Part shown: positions 43,212 through 53,233 of the stretch, piece after piece
Numbering within the stretch: the first letter of the stretch is position 1
Layout of the letters: each line of letters begins with the position of its first letter
Source: Rhizoclosmatium globosum
Taxonomy: Eukaryota; Chytridiomycota; Chytridiomycetes; Chytridiales; Chytriomycetaceae
Direction of reading: 5' to 3'
DNA: 64,000 nt
Assembly (NCBI GenBank): GCA_002104985.1
Contig: MCGO01000083.1
Location: forward strand, 1 to 64,000
The notes under the pieces: generated by a model
What the model was told of the DNA's origin: nothing
The model's input: the letters and a program-made list of their open reading frames with translations, nothing else
Databases searched by the model: none
Made by a program: the position numbers and the translations under genes

Positions 43212-44706
43212 TTAGGCTCTGCTGTTGTTTGCGAGGGTAGTCAATGAAACCTGGGATTCAATAGGACCAATCTTGGCTGCAGCTTCAACATCTTCTTCCT
43301 CTGGCATAACTGGAACGTATGGGTAAGCAGCTTCGCCGACCTCCGCAATATCCAATCCAACGCGTTCCGCATCCTCATCACATCTCAACTTCAATCCTGG
43401 GATCATGTTCATGACATATACAATAATGGCTGTCCAAGCTGCTGTCCAAGCGGTGACTGAGGCAATGCCGGCAAGTTGGACTGGAACTTGCATCCACTGA
43501 CCGTCCAACCAACCAGCAGGAACACCTGGTCCAGCATCCAAAGTCGTGATACTGTATTGCGCAAAGATTCCAGTCATGAGCATACCGACAGCACCACCGA
43601 CACCGTGAGAAGCTCCAACTTCCAAAACGTCATCCACCTTGAGCCAGTGACCAACCTTCATGGCGTAGAAACAGGCAATAGCTGGAATGATTCCAAAGAA
43701 GATGGCAAAGATTGGTTGAACAAATCCAGAACCTGGAGTGATGGCGACAAGTCCAATGACAACTCCGTTACAGTAGGCAACGGCACTGAGTCCCTTCTTG
43801 TTGACATACTTTTCCATAAGCATGAATGTAAGACCGCCCATAGCAGCAGCAATGTTAGTGGCGAAGGCGGCAGCAACGGAACGCTGGTTGGAAGCAAAGG
43901 CAGAACCACCGTTGAATCCGTTCCATCCAAACCAAATAAGCGCAGTACCGAGATAGACAAAAGTAGGGTTGTGTGGCTTGTACGTCTTCTTGCCATAGTC
44001 GACACGCTTTCCAAGCATCATGGCAAGAACGAAACCAGTGACTCCAGATGAGATGTGGACGACAGAACCTCCAGCGTAGTCCATGACGTTCATAGCATGC
44101 AGCCATCCAGATACAGACCAGTTCCAGTACGCGATCTGATCGTACACGATTGTTGTCCACAGGAAGACGAACACCATCATGGGAATCAAGCGAAGTCTTC
44201 CAGCAACACCTCCAATCAAGAGACCAGGAGTGATAGCGGCGAACATCATCTGAAAAAACGGGAGATAGAATCAGTATTTGAAAACAGGTTGAGCGAGATG
44301 TCCAAGGTTCATACCTGATACATGCACAACAAGGCATTTGGAATTGTTGTAGCGACAAGATTCTGCGTGTCCATAGAGTTTCTCAAGACTCCATACGCAA
44401 AGTTACCGATAAAGTTGGAGCTTGATGTGTCACTGAAGGACAAAGAATATCCAAAGAGAATCCATTGGAAGATAACAACGGAACCGCAAAGCAAGACCGA
44501 AAGGAGTGTGCTGAGAGAGTTTTTGGATTCAACGAGACCAGCATAAAAGAATCCGAGGGCTGGGATTTGAACAAAGACGAGGACGCTCTAAAGTGAAGTG
44601 TTTTAAAATCACAATCAACGCTATTGAAGGGGAGACATACGGAAGTGATAATCCAGGCCGTGTCGCCACCGTTCAATGGTGAAACTGAAGTGTCGTTCGA
44701 TGACAT
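43212..44706 (-). CDS. Ammonium transporter (Amt/Mep), intact copy
   Basis: Start ATG 44706. Three exons with introns at about 44641-44590 (after DTAWIITS) and 44313-44250 (after ALLCMYQ). About 440 residues with 11 hydrophobic segments, the usual size. Family marks: IPALGFFYAGLVESKNSLST, WILFGYSLSF, MMFAAITPGLLIGGVAGR, MNVMDYAGGSVVHISSG with the first pore His, LIWFGWNGFNGGSAFASN, AITPGSGFVQP, EVGASHGVGGAVGML with the second pore His. The tail EVGEAAYPYV is shared with the two fragments carrying a C-terminus. It moves ammonium across the plasma membrane. Three GATA-type motifs lie in the 350 bases upstream (AGATAG 44812, TTATCT 44882, AGATAA 44904), plus one at 45000. It supplies substrate for glutamine synthetase (35591-38198). 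Confidence 0.95.
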
Positions 44707-45058
44707 GGTTGTTGTATTCAGAGGTAGAATATGGTTGATGAGGTTTTGTTTGAAGACGAGGTCCTAGCTTTTTATGATGGTTTCTGACTCGTGGGATTGT
44801 CAGGGGGGATAAGATAGAAGATCCGTTGTTTCAGACCCAAGCGAGCGAAAACACCCGATTTCTATCGCTGGAGTATAAGATTTATCTCCTCATGGGTGAT
44901 GTAAGATAAAAACCCCGATTTGATCGTAAAGCATGTGAGAGGAGGCGTGTGATTCGATCACTGCTATTGACTACCCTTGCATTACTTTACGGAATGAAGA
45001 GATAACATTAATACTGTAAATACCTTTGATCTGAATACCCTAAAGAGATATACAAGAA
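44707..45058. promoter_or_regulatory. Divergent promoter with several GATA-type motifs
   Basis: These 352 bases separate the ammonium transporter from the SR-25-like gene. Four HGATAR motifs are seen (AGATAG 44812-44817; TTATCT 44882-44887, reverse; AGATAA 44904-44909; AGATAA 45000-45005), against about one expected by chance. In Ascomycota GATA factors of the AreA/Gln3 type switch on Amt genes when nitrogen is scarce. Whether the same holds here is inference. Confidence 0.4.
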
Positions 45059-45780
45059 ATGGGCAAATCCAAAAAGCGAGATCGTGATTCCTCCTCCTCT
45101 AGTGACAGCGACTCTTCTACGTCCTCTTCCAAACACCACAGCCACAAATCCAAGAAGAAACACAAGAAAGATGCTCGAGAGAAGACGTCCAAAGGCAAGA
45201 AGGACAAGAAGGAGAAACATGCGAAGAAGCATAAAAAGAGTCACTCCGAGGAAAGAGACAAGGCCACGGTAGCCTCCAAAAGCCATTTGGCACAGTGGAT
45301 GGCAGAAGGAATGGAGGCAGAGTTTGGCGGGTCGGCCACTGCCAAACCAGCTACATCCCAACAACCTCCTATCCCACCCACAACAAGCGATCACAAACAT
45401 CATTTACCACCCTCTCGATCAATTCAACCGCCAACTGCGTCAAATACTCGAACGCCAATGGTACCGCAAAGGCCAGAGGAGTTTGAACGAGAACAGCAAC
45501 AGGTCCGACGGATTATTGATCCGATTGATGGTCGATCCCGGTGAGATGTTCAGACTGTATCGTGTTTAAAGGTTAACTAACTTGTATCATTCGTAGGCTG
45601 GTGAAGGGAACGGGAGAAATAATCGAAGAGATTGTGTCCCGTGAACGGCATCATGAAGTACGTGACGTCTTTGGTTATCTGCTATCTAATTGAGGAGTTA
45701 CTTAGATTAACAAGCAAGCGACGAAAGGGGATGGTGCAGTGTACAGCAAAGTTCTTCATTCGCTTGCCAAAGATGGTTAG
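45059..45780 (+). CDS. SR-25/ARL6IP4-like nuclear splicing-associated protein
   Basis: Start ATG 45059. The N-terminus is a low-complexity Ser/Asp then Lys/His-rich region (MGKSKKRDRDSSSSSDSDSS, KSKKKHKKD), typical of nuclear speckle proteins. The conserved domain is C-terminal and split over three exons: VPQRPEEFEREQQQVRRIID, PIDGRSR / LVKGTGEIIEEIVSRERHHE / INKQATKGDGAVYSK. Introns lie at about 45541-45597 (GTGAGATGT...CGTAG) and about 45660-45705 (GTACGTGAC...CTTAG). This C-terminal block (E..QQ.VRR..DP..GR.RL.KG.GE..EEIV.RERH.EINKQAT.GDG) is the SR-25 signature, including human ARL6IP4 (SRp25), which has been linked to pre-mRNA splicing. Stop TAG 45778-45780. Confidence 0.85.
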
Positions 45781-45938
45781 ACAGCACTTTCGGCAATGAC
45801 GCGAACGGCACCTTACCAAACAGCAAATGCTAACTAATAAAATGGCATGAGCAAATCAGGTTTTTTGTCCCGATCGGTTAGGGATTCTCCTTTGGATTCT
45901 GAAAATCTCCTTCAACTCTCCCCACTCCTTCAAGTTTA

Positions 45939-48900
45939 ATGCCTTTCCAGCTACCCCTCCATAGCGACGAAGCACTGCGCGTCGTGAGCACGTTTATCGA
46001 GCGATTTGAGCATTTAGAGTCTCAGATGAACTTGTTTCGGCCGATTGTACATGAACTTGTACAGCTCTTGAAACCCGATTACATTCCACCATCTATACCC
46101 CTCATCAACCCGAAACAAAAATTGGCTAGAATGCCAAAATACGACTTTCCTCCATCGTCTTTGTCCGTAACTGAACTTCAAGCGACACCGGCGGCACTGG
46201 AGGAGGAATGGGTCAGCAAAGTTGAAATTGATTCAGAGAAGAAGCTTGGTCTTTCACGACTTGCCGCAGTATCTGGTCGTATTGCGCAAAGTACATTTGT
46301 CGGGCCTTCTGAAACGAAACGACGCAAGAGTCAAGCCGGGAGCCAAACCGAGTCATTTGGCTCATTTACCGAGCCTCAAGAAAAGCGAACTAATATTTTA
46401 GTCAATTTGTTCGGCCCCTCAAGACATGATTCTCCTCGAGGTAGCTCAATTGTATCTGCACGGAGACCCTCTGATATGCCCTCAGTTCTGATTTCTCCTA
46501 ATCTGCGTCCAAAAAGTCAGGAAGACATATTCCCGCAAAGCAAACCGAAATCTGCGCTGGCAGGAAGTAAAAGGCCAAGCGATGCTGGATCGTATTCTAT
46601 AAAACCAGAAGATTCAAATCGCCGTGCCAGGAAAACGTCCTTTCTCCAACAAAATGAATTAATACCAGACGACGCATCAAACAAACCCAAAGGCCCGTCA
46701 ATGATCCAAAAGATCAGACGAACTTCATTATTCCAGTCGAGGATCAGTGAAACGGGAAGCTCAACATCCACTGTAACTCCTGGAACTTCTGGAAGAAAGG
46801 AAGAAGAAAAGCAAGACACCCCTGTTGATCAAATAACTTCAATCAAAATTCATCAGCCTCTTCCTTCGACACAGAATGACATGGCTGCAGACGGCGTCAA
46901 ACAACCAAATGAAGAAGCACGTAGAGTGAACGCGGTAACAAGTATGTGGAGTTTTGGATTAAGTTCAACGTCGGATATTTCAATAGGCTTGGACTTCGCT
47001 TTCTCCCGTATGTATTCTCTTTTCGTCTTATATTTCAGAAAACGCCAACTTCTCCCGCTGCAGTGATTTCTTTGAGTGAACTCTGGCTGATTCCCTTGGG
47101 TGTTTGCTTCGATTACGACCTACCACTGTTTTATTCTTGCATCGTGTCAATCAAGAATCTGTTGGACTTCAGCCTGGAATGGGTGACCATGCGATATGAT
47201 CACCCTGCTATGATTTCCATTGCAGATGCAAATATGGATGACTGGAGGGACTACTATATACGTCGAAGAGCGCTTGTCGATTTCGTGACAATAATCCCTT
47301 TCGAGCTGCTTCCAGTACCCGGTCGTGACTACTTATGGGTGATTCGACTCTTAAGAATGTATAAACTGCTGTACGTCATGGGGGTATCGCCAATATACGT
47401 CCAGTCACGGGATATGCTATTGGAATGGTTACAAATTGGGCACTCAGTCTCTCTTATACTTCCATTGACTTTCAGTCTGTTTTTATTCCTGCATATTCAA
47501 GCTTGCGGCCTTTTCCTTGCTGGTCGGTATTTTGAATTTAGTAATCCCGAAATCGCTCCATATCAGAATTCAACTATTGGAGAACAGTATGTTTGGTCTC
47601 TATTTATGGTAGATTTGTCGTAATTTCGCATCCTTCGTTAAATCATTTCAACAGTCGGCGACTAACATGTTTCCTGTCGGATATCACCCGTCAAACCTGG
47701 AAGAACAGCTTCTGTTAGTCGGCTTTGTTCTTTTTGGCGCAGGTCTCTATGCATGTATTGTTGGTGCTATTTCGTCCATTGCAATGGGATTTGACGCATC
47801 AGGTCGTCTCTACAAGCAGAAAATCGATGAACTGAACGAATATATGAGTTGGAGATCAATCGACCCTATAACTCAAAAGAAGTTGTTGGATTATTTCGCG
47901 TTGAAATATCGTGGAAAATACTTTGATGAGGTGATATCCATCACCGATGAAGATTTGTGGGTTTCATTAAAGATTTTTACTAGGGTTCACTTTTAAGCGA
48001 AATGAACGAATCACTGAGAATGGAAATCGCGGCTCACAATTGCAAGGAACTGATTTCGAAAGTACCGTTTTTGAAACGGGAGCAGAATGATGGAAGAGAC
48101 GATTTGTTTGCTGGTCGTATAACTAGTGCACTACAAGCATGTTACTATGTTCCTGGAGATATTATCTTTGTTCAGGGAGAGGTGCGTATGTAGGTTTGAC
48201 TTATGACTGTCTAACTTCCTGCACAAGATTGGACATGACATGTACTTCATCTTCAGTGGAGCAGTCATAGTAAATATTTCAGGAAAGGGCGTTTGTGTTC
48301 TGCGAGATGGGGCGTTTTTTGGTGGTGAGGACCTGACATTGTCGCGGAATACTTGGGTGAACTATTTTAACTGTTACGGCAGAGATTGCACTGATCGCAA
48401 ATATCCCACGAACTGCTACTGTACAAGCCGTTTCCAATTGTATTCTCTACCGCCTTACTCAAGAATCATTCAATAACATCGTCAACTTATTTGACGACAT
48501 CAAGAAAAAAGTCAGTCATATATATAACGAGCGAATGGAACGAACGAAACGTGAAGAAGACGCTCGAAAACTGAAAGTGGCTGCTGAAATGGTCAATAAG
48601 ATCTCGTTTCTACAAATTGAAGGGGATACCAAAACTTCCTTCATCGAAAAGCTTGCAAGTGTACTATATCCAGTCCATTACAGTACTGAAGATGTAGTTT
48701 TCATGCAGGGTGAATCGGCAGACGAGATGGTGAGTAATGAATTGAAATTAACCCCATTCTCACCATGCGTATGAAGTACATAATCAGAACAGGAGTCTTT
48801 GAAGTCCTTGTTGATGGACAAAGGACTCGATGGATCAGAGACGGCGACGTGTTTGGGGAGCTGGACATGGTTTCCAATCGTTTACGGTCCTTCACGGTGC

Positions 48901-49010
48901 AGGCGACAGCAGTGAGTGTGTGTTATAAGATATCTCGGCGGCCATTCTTGAAGATATTAGAGCAATTTCCAGAGATTAAGCAACGAATAGATAGCTTGGC
49001 TGTGGAGTAA
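45939..49010 (+). CDS. HCN/CNG-like cyclic nucleotide-gated cation channel with two CNB domains
   Basis: Start ATG 45939. Residues 1-330 are a cytosolic N-terminus: a short helix (HLESQMNLFRPIVHELVQLL), then a disordered Ser-rich part. After an intron ending at about 47063 the membrane part gives S1-S6: LSELWLIPLGVCFDYDL, RALVDFVTIIPFELL, a weak S4 YLWVIRLLRMYKLL with few Arg, a pore SATNMFPVGYHP, then GLYACIVGAISSIAMGFDAS (S6) and the C-linker RLYKQKIDELNEYMSW. Two cyclic-nucleotide domains follow: phosphate cassettes FGEIALIANIPRTATVQA (split by an intron near 48323-48382) and FGELDMVSNRLRSFTVQA. The selectivity motif is GYH, not GYG. Expected at the plasma or flagellar membrane, opened by cAMP or cGMP. 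About seven short introns. Paralogue at 49107-52425. Confidence 0.85.
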
Positions 49011-49106
49011 GAAATAAATCTATATGTAATCTTAAAAGTTGATGTGTCGTTTCTGGGATTCTGACTTTCATGAGCTTCCCATAAAGAACCTTTATTGCAA
49101 TCAAAT

Positions 49107-52100
49107 TCAATTCTTTTCCCTCATTTTCTCAAACAAAAGTGCATCGACATGAAGTTTAATATCTGGAAATTCGTCAAGGATCTTCGCAAACTGATCACGA
49201 TGTACTTTGTAACACATGCATACTGATGAAGCTTGAACAGTTGAAGGTCGAGGTAATCGAGCTATTAACGCCAATTCACCAAAACATGCACCCTCTCGTA
49301 GTGTTGATACATTGTAACCACCCACAAGAACATCAACAGCCCCGCTTTTTATGACAAACATTTCATCTCCCATCTCCCCTTGGTTGAATATAACATCGTC
49401 TGCAGCAAAAAAGGCAGGCTCAAACAGAGAAGCAAGCTTAGTTGCAAAAGAATCATCATTTGGATCCAACTGATAATCACGTCTCAAGAACGTAACTCTT
49501 GATATGGTTTCTTTTGCTGCCGCAAGTTTTCGAATATCTTCCTCGACTTTCAACTTTTCTAGCCGTTCATTATAAATTGCTTTCACTTTCTTCTTGACAT
49601 CATCGAACATGTCTAGGATCGAATTGAATGAATCTCGCGAGAGTCGGTAAACTATGCAAGAGGAGGCTGCTTGTACTGTGGCGGTTCGAGGAGTATTAGC
49701 GTATAATGCTAATTCTCCAAAGAAGGCTCCGTCTTTAAGTTGGGCAACACGTTTCCCAGAGATTAATACATTTAATGAGCCTGATAACAAAAAGTACTGT
49801 GTATGCGATTAGGTTTTTAGGTTACAGATAAGACACTAACCATGTCTGCACCAATCTATTTTGATTACATATCAGTTTAAATATACAATAGAACTCTGTT
49901 TGTTACCTCTCCCTGCAAAAATAATATATCTCCAGGAACATAATAGCATGGTTGCAAAGCAGTTGCGATACACCCGGCAAACAAGTCGTCTCGTCCATCA
50001 TGCTGTTCACGCTTCAAAAACGACACCTTTGATATAAGCTCACGACAGTTATGCACGGCGATTTCCATTCGCAATGATTCGTTCATTTCATTCAATAAAG
50101 AACCCTGAGTTTTATGTCAGCTCAGGAGTCGTTTCAATTTCTCACCTCTTCAAAGTATTTTCCACGATACTTGAGCTCGTAGTATTTTAGTACTTTTCGC
50201 TGCGTTACCGGGTTAAGGCACTTCCATCGCATGTATTCTTTGAGCTCGTCAACTTTCTGTTTGTATAATCGGCCAGAAGCGTCAAAACCCATCGCTATTG
50301 ACGAAATAGCTCCGACAATACAAGCGTACAGACCAGCACCAGCAATAACAAAAACAGCGGTAATGAATTGTTCCATAGGATTTTTTGGGTGGTACCCAAG
50401 AGGAAACATATTTGCCGTTGACTGCACGTAAACGTCAGTGATTCTACCAGTTACTACCGCCTAACAAAATATCTCACCATATACAGTGACCACATATATT
50501 GATCAAAAAAGATGGCATCCCTGTAAGGTTCAATATCATCATTGCTGAAATCAAATACCCGTCCAGTCAAAAATATGACGCAAGCTTGAACATGCATGAA
50601 CAAAATAAACAGAAACATCAGTGGGAAGAACAACGACGCGGCATTTCCAATTCTGAACCATTCCTGCGTCTTGACACGCAAACGATTGTAAATAGGTGAA
50701 GTCCGAGTGATTTCAAACAGCTTGTACATTCTTAGTAGACGTATAGCCCATAAATACTCATTCCCATTGATAGCAAGAAGTTCGAATGGGAAGATTGTGA
50801 TGACATCTACCAACAACCGGTTCTTCAAATAATGCAATCTCCAATCTTGAACTGTCGGGTTTTTAATAAGCTTCATTGCCGGATGATTTGAACGCAGTGT
50901 AATATGCTCTAACAAAAACTCTAACGTGTTCTTGGTCGATACGATGATACTAAAGTATCTTGGTAATTGTAAATCATAACAGATAGCCACTGGTATCAGC
51001 CATAATTCACTGAAGTAGGAAACTTAAAAATAAGAGTGTTAGAAAACACATGAAAGTGATTAATGACGTACTTGAGAACAGAAATTCAATGTTGACCAAA
51101 AATACTGAGAGTGAATCTATTCCATGGTTCCAAAGAGAGTACGTTTCGTTGTTGACTGAGCTTCGCGAAATCATATCCGGCGCTTCCTTTTCCGCTGCAG
51201 GCTTAGATCCCATAGAAAGCAAAGAATCCTCTATATCGTACTTTACAGATGTGGCAAACTTGATTGCCAAAAGTGATTTACTTTTGGCGTTTGAGGACGG
51301 CGCCAGCAATCGACTTGACTTTTTCACAGAAGATGATGAAAGAAGCCCAGATGGTGAGGTTGGGCTACTCGGTGCCAAACTGCTGGCTGTTGATTCGGGG
51401 CCAACGATATTTTTAGTTTCCACTGTCTTACCAGCAGATTCCTCTGATACTGATATTGTGATGGGAATAGCACTTGGTGGAACAAGAATTTTGACATCGT
51501 CTTTCTCATCGACTTCCTTTTTCGAAGTTGTTGGGCTTATAACCACTCCCGAATTTTTCCTTGACTTAATAGATCCGTGTTCAAAAGCTTGTCCTTTTGT
51601 TTTGGACAACGATACAGAATGTTTGTTTGAATGGATGGAATCAGATTCGCCCACTTCGATTGACACACTGGTTCCATTTGAAGTCGTTGCTTCTTCCGAA
51701 GGAACCTTTAAATTTGATTGATTCTGATTACCCGTTCGTTGTGCTTTAACAGACGTGAATTTTGCGCCTTTTCGATTTTCCCCTCTGGATCTCACACTGT
51801 CTTGAGATCCAAGTGGAGAGTTCATATTCGACAGCCTTCGAAGCGTGCTTCGTGCAAAGAAACTCGATACGTTCATACTGTCATTTGATCCTTTCAGTGA
51901 CGCTGAAAACTTTCGTCTTTGCTTTTCCTCAACAGCTTCAAATATTTTGTCGCGACTGTCAGCGTTTCCGAGTTGATTGTTTGTTGAATACTCAATGTCG
52001 TCTTCGTCTTCAGGATCAATCTTTTCCGCGTTTTTAAGCCATTCTTCATGACAACTTGAATCTTCGACGTTAATTGCATGGCTCATGAGAAGGATTCCGT

Positions 52101-52425
52101 CCGTGTCGTCCAATATTCTGTCGTTAGAGCTCTTAATCGCTTCAAGGGGCGGAAAGATCTTCAACGAGGGGATGTTGGAATCTCGTTTGTGGTGGTTGAT
52201 TGACGTTCTGATTGACGTTGTGGACCCTTGAAAGTGCTGGATAATTCTGGCGGCGATTGGCTGAAATAGCGACATCTGCTGCTCTAGTTGGCGATAGCGT
52301 GATTCAAACTCGGACATGAGCTGTGAAATATCTTCTGTCGTTCTTAATCTTTGGTCCGACATTGATTCGACGATGTGACAACTGAGAGAAGAAAGAGATG
52401 AACAGATTTTCAAAAGGTATTCCAT
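49107..52425 (-). CDS. HCN/CNG-like channel with two CNB domains, tail-to-tail paralogue
   Basis: Start ATG 52425; MSDQRLRTTEDISQLMSEFE 19 codons later is another possible start. A long Ser-rich cytosolic N-terminus with a matching opening helix (YRQLEQQMSLFQPIAARIIQ) precedes an intron (from about 51052). The channel part gives SELWLIPVAICYDLQLP, RLLVDVITIFPFELL, S4 YLWAIRLLRMYKLF, pore STANMFPLGYHP, GLYACIVGAISSIAMGFDAS and KQKVDELKEYMRW. Two cyclic-nucleotide domains follow: FGELALYANTPRTATVQA and FGELALIARLPRPSTVQA, each with the cassette Arg. The pore again reads GYH. Domain order, S4 and intron positions match the neighbour at 45939-49010; the two stops face each other 96 bases apart, so an inverted duplication made the pair. 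Function as for the partner. Confidence 0.85.
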
Positions 52426-52546
52426 TTTAAACCATCACTCAATCTTTCAGTTAAGAAGTGCCTAAAGATTTCAAGGACAATCTGAATATAAACTTTCTAA
52501 CAGAATATATTTGGTTGGAGAGTTACCGTGAAAATCAAGTTCGAAA

Positions 52547-53094
52547 ATGGGAAACGACGCATCGAAACCAAAAGGCCACACTCTCGGGGGTGGAAGCAGC
52601 GGCAGTGTCAGCAAGAGCAACAGCGGAAGTAACGGATCCAGTTCTCCAAAGATTGGATCTGAGGCATCCCCAAAGAAGGTGAGATCCATCTACCACATCT
52701 TACACTACAGAGCCACCGTTATTGCCCCTTCTTGAATCAAACATACATGATACATTAGTAGCAATCATCAACCCAATCCAACAAGCAGTAATCCTATCGT
52801 TGCCACTGGATGCCTTCCTTCACCCCCAACTCACTCACTCACTCACTCACACAACCACTTCAACCACAGAATCCATTCGTCCAACCAAAAGCAAAACCCG
52901 CAAACACAGAACAAGACCGCGACGCCCGCCTCGCCGCTGTCGAAGCCCGTCTAAACGCCCAAGAGAAACGAGGTGTCCAAAAGGGCGGCGGCAAACTCGC
53001 AGAGAAGCTCGAAGAAAGTAAAAGGACGCAGGGACAAAGCGATACGGCCCCAGTCGTGCGGAACGATGATGTGGCGGAAATGTGGAAGAACTGA
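52547..53094 (+). CDS. Small predicted N-myristoylated protein
   Basis: Start ATG 52547 gives MGNDASKPKGHTLGG, a good N-myristoylation signal (Gly2, Ser6, Lys7). One intron of about 190 nt runs from the GTGAGATCC donor after ASPKK (52679) to an acceptor at about 52868, after which NPFVQPKAKPANTEQDRDAR begins. The second half is a charged helix (LAAVEARLNAQEKRGVQKGG, GKLAEKLEESKR) and the end is VVRNDDVAEMWKN. Total about 120 residues. The helix with RxARLAAxExR recalls small membrane-bound VCP-interacting proteins such as SVIP, but the match is too short to name it. Probably tethered to the cytosolic face of a membrane. Function unknown. It diverges from the channel gene at 49107-52425. Confidence 0.6.
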
Positions 53095-53233
53095 ACTGAG
53101 TTACACTTTGTAGAATACATTCATAACTATAACAATCAAAAAACCATTTATAATAAGCTGTAATAATAGCCCTAAATACGGTTTCAAAAAAAACCCCCCT
53201 CAGTTATCCCCAAGGCACTTCCACACAGCAAGT

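Noticed and set aside
52833..52855. ACTC repeat near the myristoylated protein gene as a telomere-like array
   Set aside because: It is a short microsatellite within the intron, with no telomeric unit.
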